In this document: positions 51,490 through 64,000 of the stretch, in pieces
How positions within the stretch are numbered: position 1 is the first letter of the stretch
Layout: each line of letters begins with the position of its first letter
Assembly: GCA_028554755.1 (NCBI GenBank)
Contig: JAPTOF010000006.1
Span: forward strand, 14,569,001-14,633,000
DNA length: 64,000 nucleotides
Origin: Cordia subcordata
Taxonomy: Eukaryota > Streptophyta > Magnoliopsida > Boraginales > Cordiaceae
Direction of reading: 5' to 3'
Notes under the pieces: model-generated
Seen by the model: the letters and a program-made list of their open reading frames with translations, nothing else
Told to the model about the DNA's origin: nothing
Databases searched by the model: none
Position numbers and translations under genes: made by a program

Positions 51490-53995
51490 GGTAGGATACG
51501 TCATAGTGTCCGCCTTAGACCTTAGGATGCATTCCTACTGGTACATTATGCCCAACACAAGACTTAGATTTTGACGAGGGACGCCACGTCGAAAGAGTTG
51601 CGCACACAACGAGGGTACTTGTTCCATAACCCTAAGCACCCATATGTTTAGGAAGATTTGGAGTGTATAGGGTTCTACGGGTGTTATAAGGCAAGTTGGC
51701 ATGAATTTGACCACGCCTTATTGAATGTCACCATGGAGAGGTGGAGAACAAAGACATGTACATTCCACTTACCTGTCGGAGAAGCCACTATTACCTTACA
51801 GGATGTGGTTGTATTATGGGGTTTCCTCGTGTCTAGTGCTTACATTCCGCACTTAGATACCACGAGGCAGGAGTAAGGTGAGCAGGTTAGGTTTTCTAGG
51901 ACCTTTGCAGCATATTGGTGACAAAGGCACATATAGAGACGAGAATTGGGAAAATTAAGTTGTTCGAGGTGAAGAGGTTATATAAGATGACCCATCAGCA
52001 GAATCTTAGCGGTGATGCAGCAGTGCAGCGTACGATAGTTTCCTACCTTTTTACTGATGCCAGTGGTAGTTGAGGCAACATGAACTGGCTGCTTTTGCTA
52101 CAAGATCTTGAGGTCGTGAAGGAAATGAATTAGGGCACTGCAGTGCTTGCACATTTGTATAAACAGTTTGATATATGCTTTTATTTTGATAGGACATACT
52201 TGTGTGCTAGAGTAACCCTATTGCAGGTGCTAACATCAGTCACTTGTTTTTTTTTTTTTCTGTATGTTACATATATATGAATTTTTTATTGTATTAATGT
52301 TACTATTTATTTGCAGTGGTGGATATGGGACAGGTTTGATTGTTTTCAGCCCATATTCCTCGAGCCCAGGCCCCAGGACATCCAGAGCATGATGTACGCC
52401 GTGGAGCCCGGTTGGAACTTACCAAGTAAGCCACGCGGGGCGATGTACCTCATGGATAAAGAGTTTAGGGACAAGGCCAACGAGCGCCTACTAGTTTATC
52501 GTGATGTGATTGACAAGTTGTAGGACGACTAGGTTTATTTTGATTAGGTATTTTAGGCTGTATGTTTCATTTATTTCAATGTTAATGAAATATAACTAAC
52601 TTTATATATCTTTCTAATTTTACATTACCGTGTATTTGACAATCGTTTAAAGACATTCTTGCGGAGCTGCCAGATTACTGTACAAAGAGATCGGAATAGT
52701 AGAGGAACAAGGTACCCCTGATATGCGGTGGAATAATTGAATGGCATCGACTTGACCATGTGATGCGACAGTTTGGGAATGCATCAATTGATCCCAGACG
52801 CGTCTGAGCCATTCGTATCCCAAACACATTTGAAAGGGAAGGAGTTGCTGAAGCAACCAGACGTTGAGCGGTGGCTACGCGGTACGACAATGCCCAGGCA
52901 GTTACCATGAACGACGTCGTCAAGGATCGGCCAGATCCGGTGCATCTATAACAGTACATGCATTGGTACCAACGCCATTCCATAATTCACATGCATTGGT
53001 ACCAACGCCATTCCATAATTCAGAATGGCAATGCGTCTTGGGTTCCTCATCGTGGGGGCTTTCTAGGTATAACACAGGATGAGCATTTCATGGTAATTTT
53101 AACATATTGGTTATAGATACTTTGTGTATCTATCAGGGTTTCTAATATAAGTTCAAACTTTTTACTATACATGTTGTGTAGGCTTTGACGATGGGAAGTA
53201 CATTTTACCATCTATATCGCGCGTCCTAGCATTATACCCAGGGTACGTTGGTGTAGGAGCATTTCTGGCTGGACATAGATTATGTAGTGACCCAGATGTA
53301 GAGGGCATTGGAGTAGACGCATCATATTCGCCACGCCCTCAGATTTTGACCCGCTGGATACATTGACCCAGCCGACGCCTCTGACATAGTGGTCTCAGCC
53401 ACCTCTCATGTACCAGTAGACCCAGACGCCTCCACAGTAAAACCCAACATATTATGCACAACAGGCCTTTACACCCCTACTGCAGCCCTCACCATCATGC
53501 CAATTGGCTTACACCCTCCCGTAATAGCCCATCCCAACTTACTAATAGGGCTACCAGCCATATTATTCATAACCCACCTCGTGGTCGCAACCATCCTAAC
53601 CGACATAGTGGAGCTAGCCAGCTGCTGGATCGTCTTACATGCAGTTTACCCCAATTAGTCAGGGCATTCCTTTATTTGCATCAACCTCATCGACTCATTT
53701 GCAGCCACCCATGTCATCCCCATTTGTGTATGAGCTGACGCAAATGAACATGCCACCTACAACATCGACAAGGACCCAGTTTGCGCAATTAGAGAGACAT
53801 GGTGAGGCGAAGCCTTCTACCTCCTTCATGCGCGTTGAAGACTATCTTTCCCCATCCTAGGAGGAGCAGGGTGAAAAGCAGGGTGGGGAGCAATAGACCA
53901 CACCAGAGACACTACCACTACAGCAAGCAGGGAAGTGCTCGGTTACCTCGCAGAATGTGCAGCCAGAACGAGTCTAGCCAAATCGCGTAAAGAAG
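51490..53995 (+). pseudogene. Plant mobile domain (PMD) protein, MULE-associated, broken
   Basis: Recognised from GFYGCYKASWHEFDHALLN...MERWRTKTCTFHLPVGEATITLQDVVVLWGF (51658-51830), the core of the plant mobile domain (aminotransferase-like PMD, MAIN/MAIL1 family). Further matches in order are DASGS*GNMNWLLLLQDLE (about 52050-52110), VLAHLYKQF, then after a possible intron ending TTTGCAG near 52317, WWIWDRFDCFQPIF, then CGGIIEWHRLDHVMRQFG near 52725-52780. The tail (53390-53995) is Pro/Thr/Gln-rich. Stops and frameshifts are frequent (for example TGA in GSS*GN). Known PMD proteins of this type are found as genes and inside Mutator-like elements; position inside the inverted repeats supports the latter. 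Exon boundaries are approximate. Confidence 0.7.
52957..53022. repeat. Exact 33-bp tandem duplication
   Basis: CATGCATTGGTACCAACGCC... occurs twice in direct tandem (52957-52989 and 52990-53022), identical, inside the PMD pseudogene. 33 bp is 11 codons, so the duplication itself keeps the frame. Confidence 0.9.
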
Positions 53996-54298
53996 GATAT
54001 CCCCCGGAATGTGAGACATGACAGCTTGTTTATTTATTCTTTTATGTAATTTATCCTTACTTCTATGTGTCTTACTTCTTTACTTTTATCAAATAAGTTT
54101 AACATGATTCATAGTTTGGAATTCATAACTGCTAATGCACTAACATTATAGCAATTGAATACATCAAACATTACAACCCAAAATACATTGGACATTAAAG
54201 CAATTCAATACTTTAAACATTACACATATTCAATACAATATGCTACATCTATATCAAACATTACACCAAGATCACATTAGAGACAAACTTTATCACAA
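53996..54298. other. MULE interior spacer between convergent pseudogenes
   Basis: AT-rich, contains no frame; probably the two 3' ends of the PMD and transposase genes. Confidence 0.5.
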
Positions 54299-57200
54299 CT
54301 ATTGCGGTACGACATTAGTTTGATTTTGGGGGCACCTGGCAACATTGTGACCCGATTGACCGCAATTTGAACACCTTCATCAAGCAACTTGGTCCGAATG
54401 ATCCATCTCGTTATGGATGTATCTACCTCTTGCAGGTTCTCTCTTTCTCTGCCGTATCTGTCTTAGATTAGGTTGCAACTGCCATGCAGGTGCCTCAAGC
54501 CAATAATCAACGTGTCCTAATGGTTGAAATGGGATCAAATATGTAGCCTTGTATGTTTCAACCTTATATTCAACCGAGAACAGGTTTGATGATATTACAT
54601 TCAAATAGCGTGCTAATGCCTGGACATGGTAAATGATTAGCTGTCTACTTACCGCAGGTACATGTCTTCTCATAAAACCTGACTACTTGTATAGACGTCT
54701 GTCAGTGTACAATTCAGCCAATCGGCTAACCTGTGCTGTATCTGTTTCACAGTGAAATTGGAACACGTTATGAAGGTGTGACTTTGCCTCCCACTTGTCA
54801 AATAATTCTCTCATTCTAACCGGGATGGCAAATTCTTGTCTTGCCAAGTGCCTCGTATGTATAGACCAATTGTAGAAGTATTTGGCACATATCATAAAGG
54901 TGTGCGATATTAACACTGTGATGGGCAAATACCTTGCTTCAACAAGAACACCGTTGAAACACTTCACACTGTTTGTCATCATCATACCCCACCGATAACC
55001 TCAATTAGCATACAGTGTCTACATCTCCCAATTTATATTGGTGAAATAGTCGTATGCTCGTTTACCAACCCTTCACTTGGTGTTGGGTCAACTTTCAAAA
55101 TTTTCTGCAATACTTCTTTATGTTTGCAGACTTGATTTTCCTTACCAGCTCTCCAGCATAAGTCCTTTATATACTAGTCATGGAACTGTTTCATGACATT
55201 GCTTTTAAGGTGCCTCAAGCATATTCGATGCTTCACCCGGAATTTCCCATAAGATGAGATACGATCGACAACAGCACAAATTTTTACATGTCTATTAGAT
55301 ACTATACAAATCTCCTCCATATCTTGGAGAAAATGTATCCGTACCTGTTGATGGAACCATGACCAACTATTAGTTGTCTCTGCATAGACAACTGCAAACG
55401 TTAATGGTAAGATCTGCCCGTTCGCATTAGCTATCAATGCTATTAGAAAATGCCCCTTATATTGATCATGCAGGTGGGTACTATCAAAAGAGAGCACTGG
55501 ATGACAATGCTTCCATGCTATAATGCATGATGCAAATGCCCAAAACACATAATCAAAAATTTTGTTTCCTTGTGTCGACTCTTGGAAGAACTTGTATGTT
55601 CAACTGTCCCCAGATTTGTTGCCTTGATAACTCTAAAAAACCCTGGAAGTAACTAGTATGACTAGTCCCAATTGCCGTACGCCGTTTTGATGGTCTTATT
55701 TTGGCCACGCCATGCCTTCTCTTATGAAATGTTCACATGAAAGGTTTCCTTAATTTGTGCTCGTACAAAACTCACCTCGAAATCAGGTTTGTGTTTTACG
55801 AAATATGTAACCGTAGATCCGACCAGTGCAGCAGTAACATGTTCACGATAAGACCTTTTTTATCATTGAAGCAATTATGCACACCCCAATACTTTGTTAT
55901 TTCAAATTAACGATGCGTGGATTTTTGAATTGCTCGCAATTCCCACCTACATGGATTTCTAGGGTTGAAAGCATTTATGCAACAAACAAGCCACAAACCT
56001 AGTTCAAACTTTCTTACTTTATATTCACATTGTACCATTATCGAGTACATCTGAGCTGCCTGAATTATGTCCTTCTTGGACGGGAAAACCATTCCTTTGG
56101 CCTATTCCTTCTTATTCTCATCCTAAAATAGTTGCTTTTTATGTTTCTCTATACTATCCTGTTTGCTAAATATTAGTTATTAATTTTGATGATGAAAATT
56201 TGATATGCATTTATATTATTTTACTAAAAAGCATCTTGTGAAGATAAGTGTTAAGATGAGTAGATAGATGCTTGGAAGATGGGAGAATATGAGCAAATGA
56301 GCACTATTTAAAGAAAAAGAAGATAAGAAGGCATAAGGAGGAGAAGAGGCATCATAAGGGGTGCCGGATGTTCTTGCTCTTCTTGTGAAATGCCTAGTAT
56401 TGCAAGTGTTTGGCTCAAACCTTTATTTTTATAACTCAAACAATTTAAATCTCATGCACATTAGATTTCATAAAAGAAAAAATGATTTTGAATGCACACT
56501 TAGTGTAAATATGTGTTTTAAAATGTTTCTAAGTCATCAAAAATATTTACAATATGCCTTAAGATGATTTGGAGTTATGAAAAGTTGATAAAATTGTGCT
56601 TAAAAAGTTTTCAGGCAAGTTTGGCTTTACTTCTATGTCTCTGGAGTGGCCAGACCCCTCAGCCGGTCGACCGGCTAACCAGGGAGGTCGCTCAGCGAAA
56701 ATAGAGAAGGGAAAGAAAAAGCCGGACCCCCTAGCTGGTCGACCGGTTAAGGCATCCGGCCTAATCAGAGAAGGCCACGGAGAGGCCGGATGACCCAGCC
56801 GGTCGACCGACTGAGGGAAATGCTGTAATAAATGCACTAGCCATTTATTACCAATCTGGCTATTTTCTTCTTCTCTCTTCCACCTACCAATGCCCTAACC
56901 TTCAAATCTCTTTAAATACATCTTCAAAACTCAATTAAATCATCAATTCAAGCTTGCAAAATCATATATTATCATTCAATTGATCTTTGAGCTATTCTTG
57001 CAATATCTTTGAACTTTCAAGAGCACTGTTTATTGTTATATCCTATTGTAAGAAGAAATTACATATTCTTTATCATTTCTTATTCTTCTTGATTGTATAC
57101 ACATTTTGTGAGTTAAGAAATCTTGAGAGAGACATCTATTAAAACTTGTAAAAGTGTGGGGAAACCCTAAAGAGTGAAACTCTTGGGTTCTTTGGAGTTT

Positions 57201-58225
57201 GGCTTCAAAGAGTTGTAAAAATTATTCTTTGCTTCACTAAGATTTGAATAAGCATTTTAGTGAAAATTATTGAAGTCCTAAGGGGAGCATCCTTGGGTGG
57301 TGGACATAGGTTTGGCCAAACCACCTTAAAATCATTTGTCTTCCTTGTCTCTACACTTTATTTATTTCTATTTACTTATATTGATTACATTGTATTTGAT
57401 ATATTGGTTGATTGAAATAGTTGAATTTCTGTGAATTTTTAAAAAATGAAAATTAGTATATATATATATATATATTAATTCACCCCCTCTCTTAAGATAT
57501 TTGCACCCACATATCATATAATACTGTTGACTAATGGTATAGAACTCTGCAGTTTCAAATACCCTGCACATTGGTGCCACACCACCACTGGATCCTGTAC
57601 CACCAGATGGCCCTTCACTTTCAGCATTTACGTTCCCAGGGTTTGAATTGCCATCCAAGACATCATCATCATCGTATCAGGCATTATTCTCGTTCAAGGC
57701 CATATCTTCATCTTTTTTGTCAGGTTCAGACTGAAATGTGTCCATCTTCAAGTCCACCGTCACACCATGAGATGGCCCTACTATGTTGAACCTGACATCG
57801 TTTTAATGTGGTGGTTCGGCATTCAAGTTAGGAATAACGCCATCAAGCTGGAAATCACTGCTTGGTTGCAGGATGTATACATCATCTATATTTACTTCAA
57901 TAATAATATGGGCATTATTCACGTTATTATGATCACAAGCCATCTGAAACAGACTCATCAAATCATCATGGTTGCTGATTGCTGTCTCGCTAAAATATGG
58001 ATATTGTGATTGTACGACCCTCGATTAGAAACGATAAGATAACTCAACCCTGTCGATGCCATAATGCAAATTAAGCTTCTCATAGATGCTATAAACGAAT
58101 TCATTGTATGATGTTTCATGTGTTATTCTGACCATACAAATAGGCTTTATAGTTTTATAATCAATGCCATAACGGCCATTAATTTTGTTCCCACTGTAAT
58201 ATAAAATAACAGTGATTGTTTTCAT
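54299..58225 (-). pseudogene. MuDR-type transposase, interrupted by a solo LTR and frameshifts
   Basis: Read on the minus strand from ATG at 58225: N-terminal segment VILYYSGNKINGRYGIDY...YEKLNLHYG (PB1-like start of MULE transposases). Acidic linker ending near 57540. MuDR-type DNA-binding region GMVFPSKKDIIQAAQMYSI...CRWELRAIQ (56095-55907). MULE catalytic core VLSFDSTHLHDQYKG...LIALIANANGQILPLTFAV...TNSWSWF...HRICLRHLKSN (55548-55174; the Asp in SFDSTHL is the expected first catalytic residue). Later N*VKCFNGVL...LPIT. A SWIM-like CTCGK with stop, and finally a CCHC knuckle CSNCGQSGHNVARC ending at a TAG (54299). Broken by several stops, frameshifts and the 1.35-kb solo LTR. Non-functional. 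Confidence 0.8.
56158..57500 (+). mobile_element. Solo LTR (probably copia type) inserted in the MULE transposase
   Basis: It separates the acidic linker from the MuDR domain, so about 1.35 kb was inserted. Left part TGCTAAATATTAG, right part AATTCACCCCCTCTCTTAAGATATTTGCA; ATTCACCCCC(T)CTCTTA-type ends are frequent in plant copia LTRs. It contains three GGTCGACC palindromes (56664, 56737, 56801). No gene is present; minus frame 56559-56837 is a GC-rich chance frame. Exact ends and target duplication are uncertain. Confidence 0.55.
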
Positions 58226-58409
58226 ATTTTTTGACTAATTAAAAATATTAGAGAATAGCATAGAAGTATGTATGTGTAGAAGAGAATTAGAGAGATTTTG
58301 GGCATTTCGACAATGAAGGAGAGTGGGCAGATTATATATTGGTTATTGCAATTTTGGATTGGGGATGTTGGGCCTTTCAAGAATGAAGGAGTAGGGATTA
58401 TATAAGGGG

Positions 58410-58610
58410 TTAAGTCATTTCGGGTCGATAGGCCACCTACCAAAATAGTAGATGACTTACCGTTCAATGATATGCAGTGCCTGTAGTGACTGGTAGGTCA
58501 TTTACCGAAATGGTAGGTGACCTACTGAAAATAGCATTTTTGAAACGCTTGTAAAAAGTAGGGTAATTTTGCCATAAAAGTTTAAAATCAGGGTAAAAAA
58601 GAAAATTCTC
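58410..58610 (-). repeat. Right terminal inverted repeat of the MULE
   Basis: The inverted partner of 50163-50385. It has GGTAGGTCATTTACCGAAATGGTAGGTGACC as the hairpin part and AGTAGGGTAATTTTGCC...AGGGTAAAAAAG as the outer part. Confidence 0.75.
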
Positions 58611-59741
58611 AGGCGAGGCATGGGTTTATATGGTATTAGATTGGATGCTTCTGTAACGACAGAGGTGCGGTAAAGTCACGTAGTTAAAGATACTATAATG
58701 TTGGGTATCAAACTCTAAGGTATGGCACTATACTACATGAGGTCAGGATGTAACACACAATTTCGAATTGCTTGTCATTGTGGGGAGTCGATATAATGTT
58801 CGCTCTAGTTTGTTGTCAAAGAAGACCGCAATTTAAACCAAAAGTAGTTGCGTCGTAGTGTGGTAATGAAAGAATGTCACGATAGGTGTTAGGTGTTAAA
58901 GTTGTTGCTTTGTTTCATTCTAGGCTTAAACAAATTTATTATGTCATATTTATCATGCATTGCTTAAGAATTGTATTTAGTATAGACGTACAGTTCGTCA
59001 TGCGGACACACACGATAAGAAGTAGTACATGCATGGTAATTTCTTAATCAAGGGGTCACGGAATGAGCACGTCACACTTTATAGCACTGCTAGCTCCTTC
59101 AAGCATATGGTGCTTATCATGTGCTAAAACCCTGTAGAGGGTATTGCGTAGAAAGTGCTACTCTCTAAATTGAGGGACTTCAAGTTAAAGAGTGAGCAGA
59201 CAAACTGTTATGACCAAAAATCGTTAGGCTTGATTGGCCCAAATTGTTTCCTGATCCATACTTCGAATCACTGGTTCACTCATTTAGAGGCCCAAAATAA
59301 GACATGAAGTCTTGGGCACACATTTGATCACTTTGTACTTTTTAAGTAAAACATCAACCAGAAGCAGGATAAGCCTTGGAATATTCTAAGACGGTAATGT
59401 GTAAAGGATAAAGCTTATCGCAATAGCGTGTAGATAGTCATTTTAGTCGGGATACAACTAGAAGTCAAGTCATAAAAAGGCATAAATCTTTGTCTAACAC
59501 CATCCAGTTAAACGAGAACTGGAAGAACTGAATAGTAATACCAAACTATCCCAAAAATTTGTATAGTATGGACACAATTCTTCTTCTTCTTATTTTTTAT
59601 TTTTTATTTCTTATGGTACAATTCCATTCTAGTGTATTTAATAACCAAAAGCTTGAGGCGATACTAGAGATTATCATCTGAATCGAATTGATGTCACCCT
59701 TACTTAAAATCATCTGGTGCTAAGAAGAATAGCCTAAAATG

Positions 59742-59779
<38 letters not shown>
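59742..59779. repeat. (TA)n microsatellite
   Basis: Uninterrupted TA run. Confidence 0.9.
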
Positions 59780-59782
<3 letters not shown>

Positions 59783-61402
59783 AACTTGTAATTTCTTTTA
59801 TTAGGAATTGAATTAGGTCATATAAGGATGAATACGCTATGAACAATATTGGACTGAGAAACCATGTGAAGAATCATGGAATTCGATCTAAAAAACAATT
59901 GAAGTTAAGAAAAAAAACTTAAAATCTTATATGATGTGAATTTAAAATTTTTAGTTTTTAACATAAGATAACATTATATTGTAACAACATGGAAGGAGAA
60001 AACTATTAACACGAATTTTGAAATAGACGTATTTTTCATATTTTCCCATAAAAAATTTGTGGCCAAAAAATGGCCAAAATATGGACAAATTAATAATTTA
60101 CTATATCTTTTGACATGTTTACCCTTATTGAATAACTTTATAGCTTTTTCTTTTCTCTTTCATCATTGGACTCGCTCATCATTATTATTTATTTAACTAC
60201 CAACTTTTTATAGTTTCATATATTTGACAACTTTTAACTTACAATAAAATTCATGACTAAAGCTAAAAGCACTTCTTAAAAAAAAAAGTGGGAAACTAAA
60301 ATAAGGGTCCCTAAAATAATTAGATTATAATTTTTTTTTTCTTTAAAGAGAGTATAATTAATTATTTAAAAAACAAATTGGGAAATCAAACAAAAATAAG
60401 ATTTTAAGAAAATCCAAAACTTGAAATATAACATTACTAGAATGTCATATGTATGTCTAACTTTGCATCTATGAGTTTCATTTTTTTCATATTTTATTTT
60501 TTCTTAGCTTCTTTTATTAAGCACATAAGACACCTTTGGGATGTCTCAAAATAAGTGGATAAGCATTATAAAATCAAGGAAGCAAATCTTTTTCTTTAAT
60601 GAAATTATTGAATTATGCAATAAGCTTCTGTGAAGACAACTAGTCGCACTCTAAATTATAAAGACTACTATTCACAGCTTATTTGATTTGCTCACGAGCA
60701 TTTTCCTTTTTATGTGCTTGTTTTTTTTTTTTTTTGTGCCATGATTCCAAAATTTGGATATGATAATTAAGTAATAATTTAGAAGTTATTTTAATGTCAA
60801 CAATTCAATAATGATAAAATTAAATCATAATTGTTATATATCATTTTTCTATCTAGATTTTAAAGGATGTTTAATAAATGCAAAATTTTATTGGATTAGT
60901 AGCAAGCTCTAGCTATTTATGATTCATAAGAATGTGGCTGCATATTGTTTCCTTGCGATGCATTTTAGCACTGATGAAATTGATAATTATCTAATATTTT
61001 ATTGTGCATATGAATTTCTATGACACTGCTTTAATGTAACAAGAAAATAAAACTAGAAATTATCTCTTATTATCATATTTAATTTATATATTAAGGAACA
61101 ATAGTAGTTTAAACAAATATAAATTACTTGTAAACTTTAGATGATATGTTTTTTTTATACTTTGGATTTATCAATATTTCATGTGAATTACATTACACAT
61201 ACGTTTGGATTAATTTTAAACTAATTTTTCTTTCAAATGTTTAAAGGTTTTTGGATCCACACTTATTCTTTTTCATTCCCCAATTCTTAAAAAGTGAATT
61301 AGAGTTGGGGATCAAATAGAAAGGGTAACTTATATCAATTGTCTCTTATTTTTGTCACATGTAATAATCATACCTGATGTACATACATACATATACACAT
61401 GT

Positions 61403-61405
<3 letters not shown>

Positions 61406-61461
<56 letters not shown>
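61406..61461. repeat. (CA)n(TA)n microsatellite
   Basis: A CA run directly followed by a TA run. Confidence 0.9.
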
Positions 61462-61464
<3 letters not shown>

Positions 61465-63770
61465 CAATCTTACGCTCTATTCAATATTTTTTTGGCAATT
61501 ATAGCACTATGCAATCCTACCCAAAGCTTTATTGCTAAAAGTTTTATGTTTTACCAACTAAAATCTTGTAGTAGTTGCATCAAACAGAGCTTAAGGGCGG
61601 CACATTTAGTTGTTAAGGTGCTACGATAACTGTTTAAATAGCTAATAGTTATTTGAATAGCTCATAGCTTTTTAATTAGTTGTTCACGGACAATTGTTTA
61701 ACTAATTAATTAAACAAAATATGTTTAATTAAATTAACTGTTAGATTAGCTAATGAGAGTCGTATTAATTAAATTGTGGAAAAGATTATTGATTAAGACT
61801 TTGTTTGGCAACAATAATATTTGAAATCATGCTTGTGAAACATTAATATTATTAGTGTTTCAACGTGAAGTCTAGGTTTTTTGTTCTTTTTTCCCGATAT
61901 TATCCTCTCTCTAATATCCTTTTGGCAATTCTCTCCTCTATTTGATCTCTCTCTACATTTTATATTTCATTTCACAAATATAAATATAAATATAAATAAT
62001 ACAAAAATTAATTTAAACTTTTATCCATATCAAAATATATTGAAAAAGTGTAGGTCTTATTCGTCTATTTATTATTTTTCTTTGAACATATAAAGTTCAA
62101 TCAATTAAAAGTACATTTATAATTAAAAATTTTGTTTATAATATTAATAAGATTTCAATATTTGTAATAGCCTACTAAGTTAATTTCTCGGACAATGACA
62201 ATAATTTCATATTACATTAAAATAAACAAATCATTAATTTATGCCAAAAAATAAACTTTCGCTTCATACTTAATTTATTAAGATATAGTCTTTCTAATCT
62301 AAGTTATAATATTTCAATTTATAGTAATCAACTAAGTTATAATATCGTGATTTATAATAATCTACTAAGTTATAACAACAACAACAACAACAACAATAAT
62401 AATAATAATAAATAAACATAATTAATTTATGTCTATAATCTTACTTTTACTCATAGTCAATTTACTAAATGATGTTATTGTGATTTCAAAAAAGGAAAAG
62501 AAAAAATTAATAAAGGGGTAAGCAAAAGAAAATGGGAAGCTTTAGATTATTATAATAGTTATTTGTCCAATTAGTGTTTTATTTTTTTCTATTATAGCCT
62601 TAATGCCATATTCATTTTTTTCATGTCTTATATTATTTTTCTCTATCTTTCTTACATTTTTTTTAGCATATACCTTATACCTTTCTTTTCCCTACCTTAT
62701 TCTAATATTATTTTCCTTTTTTTCCTTTATTATATTTTTTTATCAAAGAAAAAGTACTTTTAGCCCCCTATTGTTCTCCATCTTACTAATGTATCATAGA
62801 CTTTGTCTTTTATGATTTCTTTTTTTAAAAAAATTCTATATTGCCCCTTACATGTATAATGGGTGAAAAATGGTTATGCAACATTTTTATTTGTTTCTCT
62901 ACTTAAACAGTCATTTTTCTGAAAGAATATCACATATAAAATTTTCTAGTAATAAAATAATTTTATAACAATTATATAATAAATAATTTGTTATGATTAT
63001 TATTTTATAAACTTAAATTATGATATTATAATGTAAAAGCATAATGATATATCATACATACGATTGTTTGAATTTACTTCTATTTGACAAGCAATTTTAG
63101 AGGGAAATTTATTAGGATTTTATGGATTCAAATTTTGGATGGATAAAAGGTAAATATATATATTTAGAAGAATGAGAAATACATGTTGGCTAATATTGTG
63201 GGGAGACACAACAGGCGCGGGGGAGAGAGTAGCGTGAGTTAATAAGTGAGGAAAGAGAATAAGTTGTAATAATAAGAGAGGAAAAGAGATATTAGGAGGA
63301 GAGAGAGTGTTTTTATAATAATGAGAAAGAAAGTAAATGAATAGTTAATTATAATTTAGGGTAAATTTTTTTTATCTACTTTAAAATTATATTGACCAAA
63401 TACTTTTTTGTCATTTAACATGGTCCAAAATTAAAGTCAAGCTTTGTCGTATAAAGCTGATTGATGTTGGAATTGCAGAGACAGGACGGCTGTTTTGAAT
63501 AGAGGGATGGGGCATGGACGTGAAGACATGCATATGATTATCCAGGTTGCGCGTAAGCATTGGAAATTGGTACTTTCGCTTTCTTAGGACGGCCCCATGG
63601 ACGTCAAGACTTGCATATATAATTAATCATGCATGCAGGTTACCCATATCCATTGGAAATTGCTATTTTGTTATTTTCTACACTGCTTTTAAAAGCCATC
63701 ATCACGCATTAGCTACCGAGTTGTGGGACGCACACATGAGCACGCAGAGTCAGGATCCCGAGTTCAACGA

Positions 63771-63771
<1 letters not shown>

Positions 63772-63820
<49 letters not shown>
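63772..63820. repeat. (TA)n microsatellite
   Basis: Uninterrupted TA run near the right end of the window. Confidence 0.9.
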
Positions 63821-63823
<3 letters not shown>

Positions 63824-64000
63824 TAAGTAAAAAATTAATTATAAAAAATATATAATATTTAATATAATAATGGTGTCTTATGCATAAGAAATATAATTGT
63901 TGTAAATAGAACTACTTTTTTTAATTGTCCTAAGCTGACTGTAAATTTTAAAAAAGTAAAATAATCAATTTAAAAATATTTCTTTAGATAAGGGACCAAG

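Larger units (their letters stand above)
50163..58610. mobile_element. Mutator-like element (MULE) with long inverted termini
   Basis: The left end (GGAAATTTTTTTACCC...GGCAAAATTACCCTACTTTTT) is inverted at the right end (58610 to about 58500), with matching interior blocks TAGGTCATCTACCG and TCGATAAGTTACCTAC/GTCGATAGGCCACCTAC. The inverted termini are at least 100 bp and perhaps 220 bp. The interior holds a plus-strand mobile-domain pseudogene (51490-53995) and a minus-strand MuDR-type transposase pseudogene (58225-54299), arranged convergently. A clear 9-bp target duplication was not found. The stretch 50390-51480 is AT-rich leader without a gene. Confidence 0.8.
58611..64000. other. Intergenic AT-rich DNA
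   Basis: No supported gene. Microsatellites at 59742-59779 (TA), 61406-61461 (CA then TA), 62371-62414 (AAC/AAT) and 63772-63820 (TA). The first kilobase (58620-59330) has higher GC and may be LTR or retroelement remnant, but no family is recognisable. Frames at 61399-61629, 61881-62093, 62603-62815 and 63547-63822 are low-complexity or AT-rich. Confidence 0.5.

Noticed and set aside
50145..58625. Nine-base target duplication for the MULE
   Set aside because: Flanks GCGGTGGGCAA and GCGAGGCATGG share only part of their bases; not convincing.

Overview
The window is nuclear DNA of a flowering plant, most likely a eudicot. It has AT-rich intergenic DNA, GT-AG introns, plant-type retrotransposons, and three recognisable plant genes, all on the + strand between 24.2 and 45.6 kb. 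These genes are TAF12 (TFIID/SAGA subunit; 8 coding exons, 660 residues), ATG12 (ubiquitin-like autophagy modifier; 5 exons, 91 residues) and an AINTEGUMENTA-like AP2/ERF factor of the ANT/AIL1 clade (9 exons including a 9-base microexon; 653 residues). The intron-exon models were built by hand; every junction is GT-AG and keeps the reading frame. No tRNA, rRNA or CRISPR array was seen.

Left part (1-22.8 kb): a nest of transposable elements. A small AT-rich non-autonomous element is split by a minus-strand Ty3/gypsy chromovirus of Del/Tekay type (LTRs 661-4488 and 20097-22190). Its left LTR contains a roughly 1.9-kb insertion that looks like a solo LTR. Its pol gene is interrupted by a minus-strand Ty1/copia element (LTRs 4828-6383 and 14378-15892, near-matching 5-bp target duplications). 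The copia interior in turn holds an endogenous pararetrovirus (Caulimoviridae-like) fragment at about 10.26-12.96 kb and a foldback MITE. All coding regions in the nest are broken.

Middle part (22.8-46 kb): the gene-bearing block. Intergenic DNA between TAF12 and ATG12 holds a SINE with an 18-bp target duplication, a LINE 3' fragment with a poly(A) tail, and a foldback MITE. A cluster of TGGGCC (site II) motifs precedes ATG12.

Right part (46-64 kb): a hAT remnant with GC-rich subterminal sequence and a transposase C-terminus, containing a second copy of the small AT-rich element seen on the left. Next is an 8.4-kb Mutator-like element (about 50163-58610) with long inverted termini. It carries a plus-strand plant-mobile-domain pseudogene and a convergent minus-strand MuDR-type transposase pseudogene, itself split by a solo LTR. 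From 58.6 kb to the end I see only AT-rich non-coding DNA and microsatellites.

The three genes are housekeeping or developmental loci with no obvious shared pathway; their adjacency looks like ordinary gene order. The most unusual signals are the small-element family with GTTCA tandem repeats and terminal hairpins, the four-layer nest with a pararetrovirus inside it, and two cases where a retroposon tail and its flank are duplicated in tandem.
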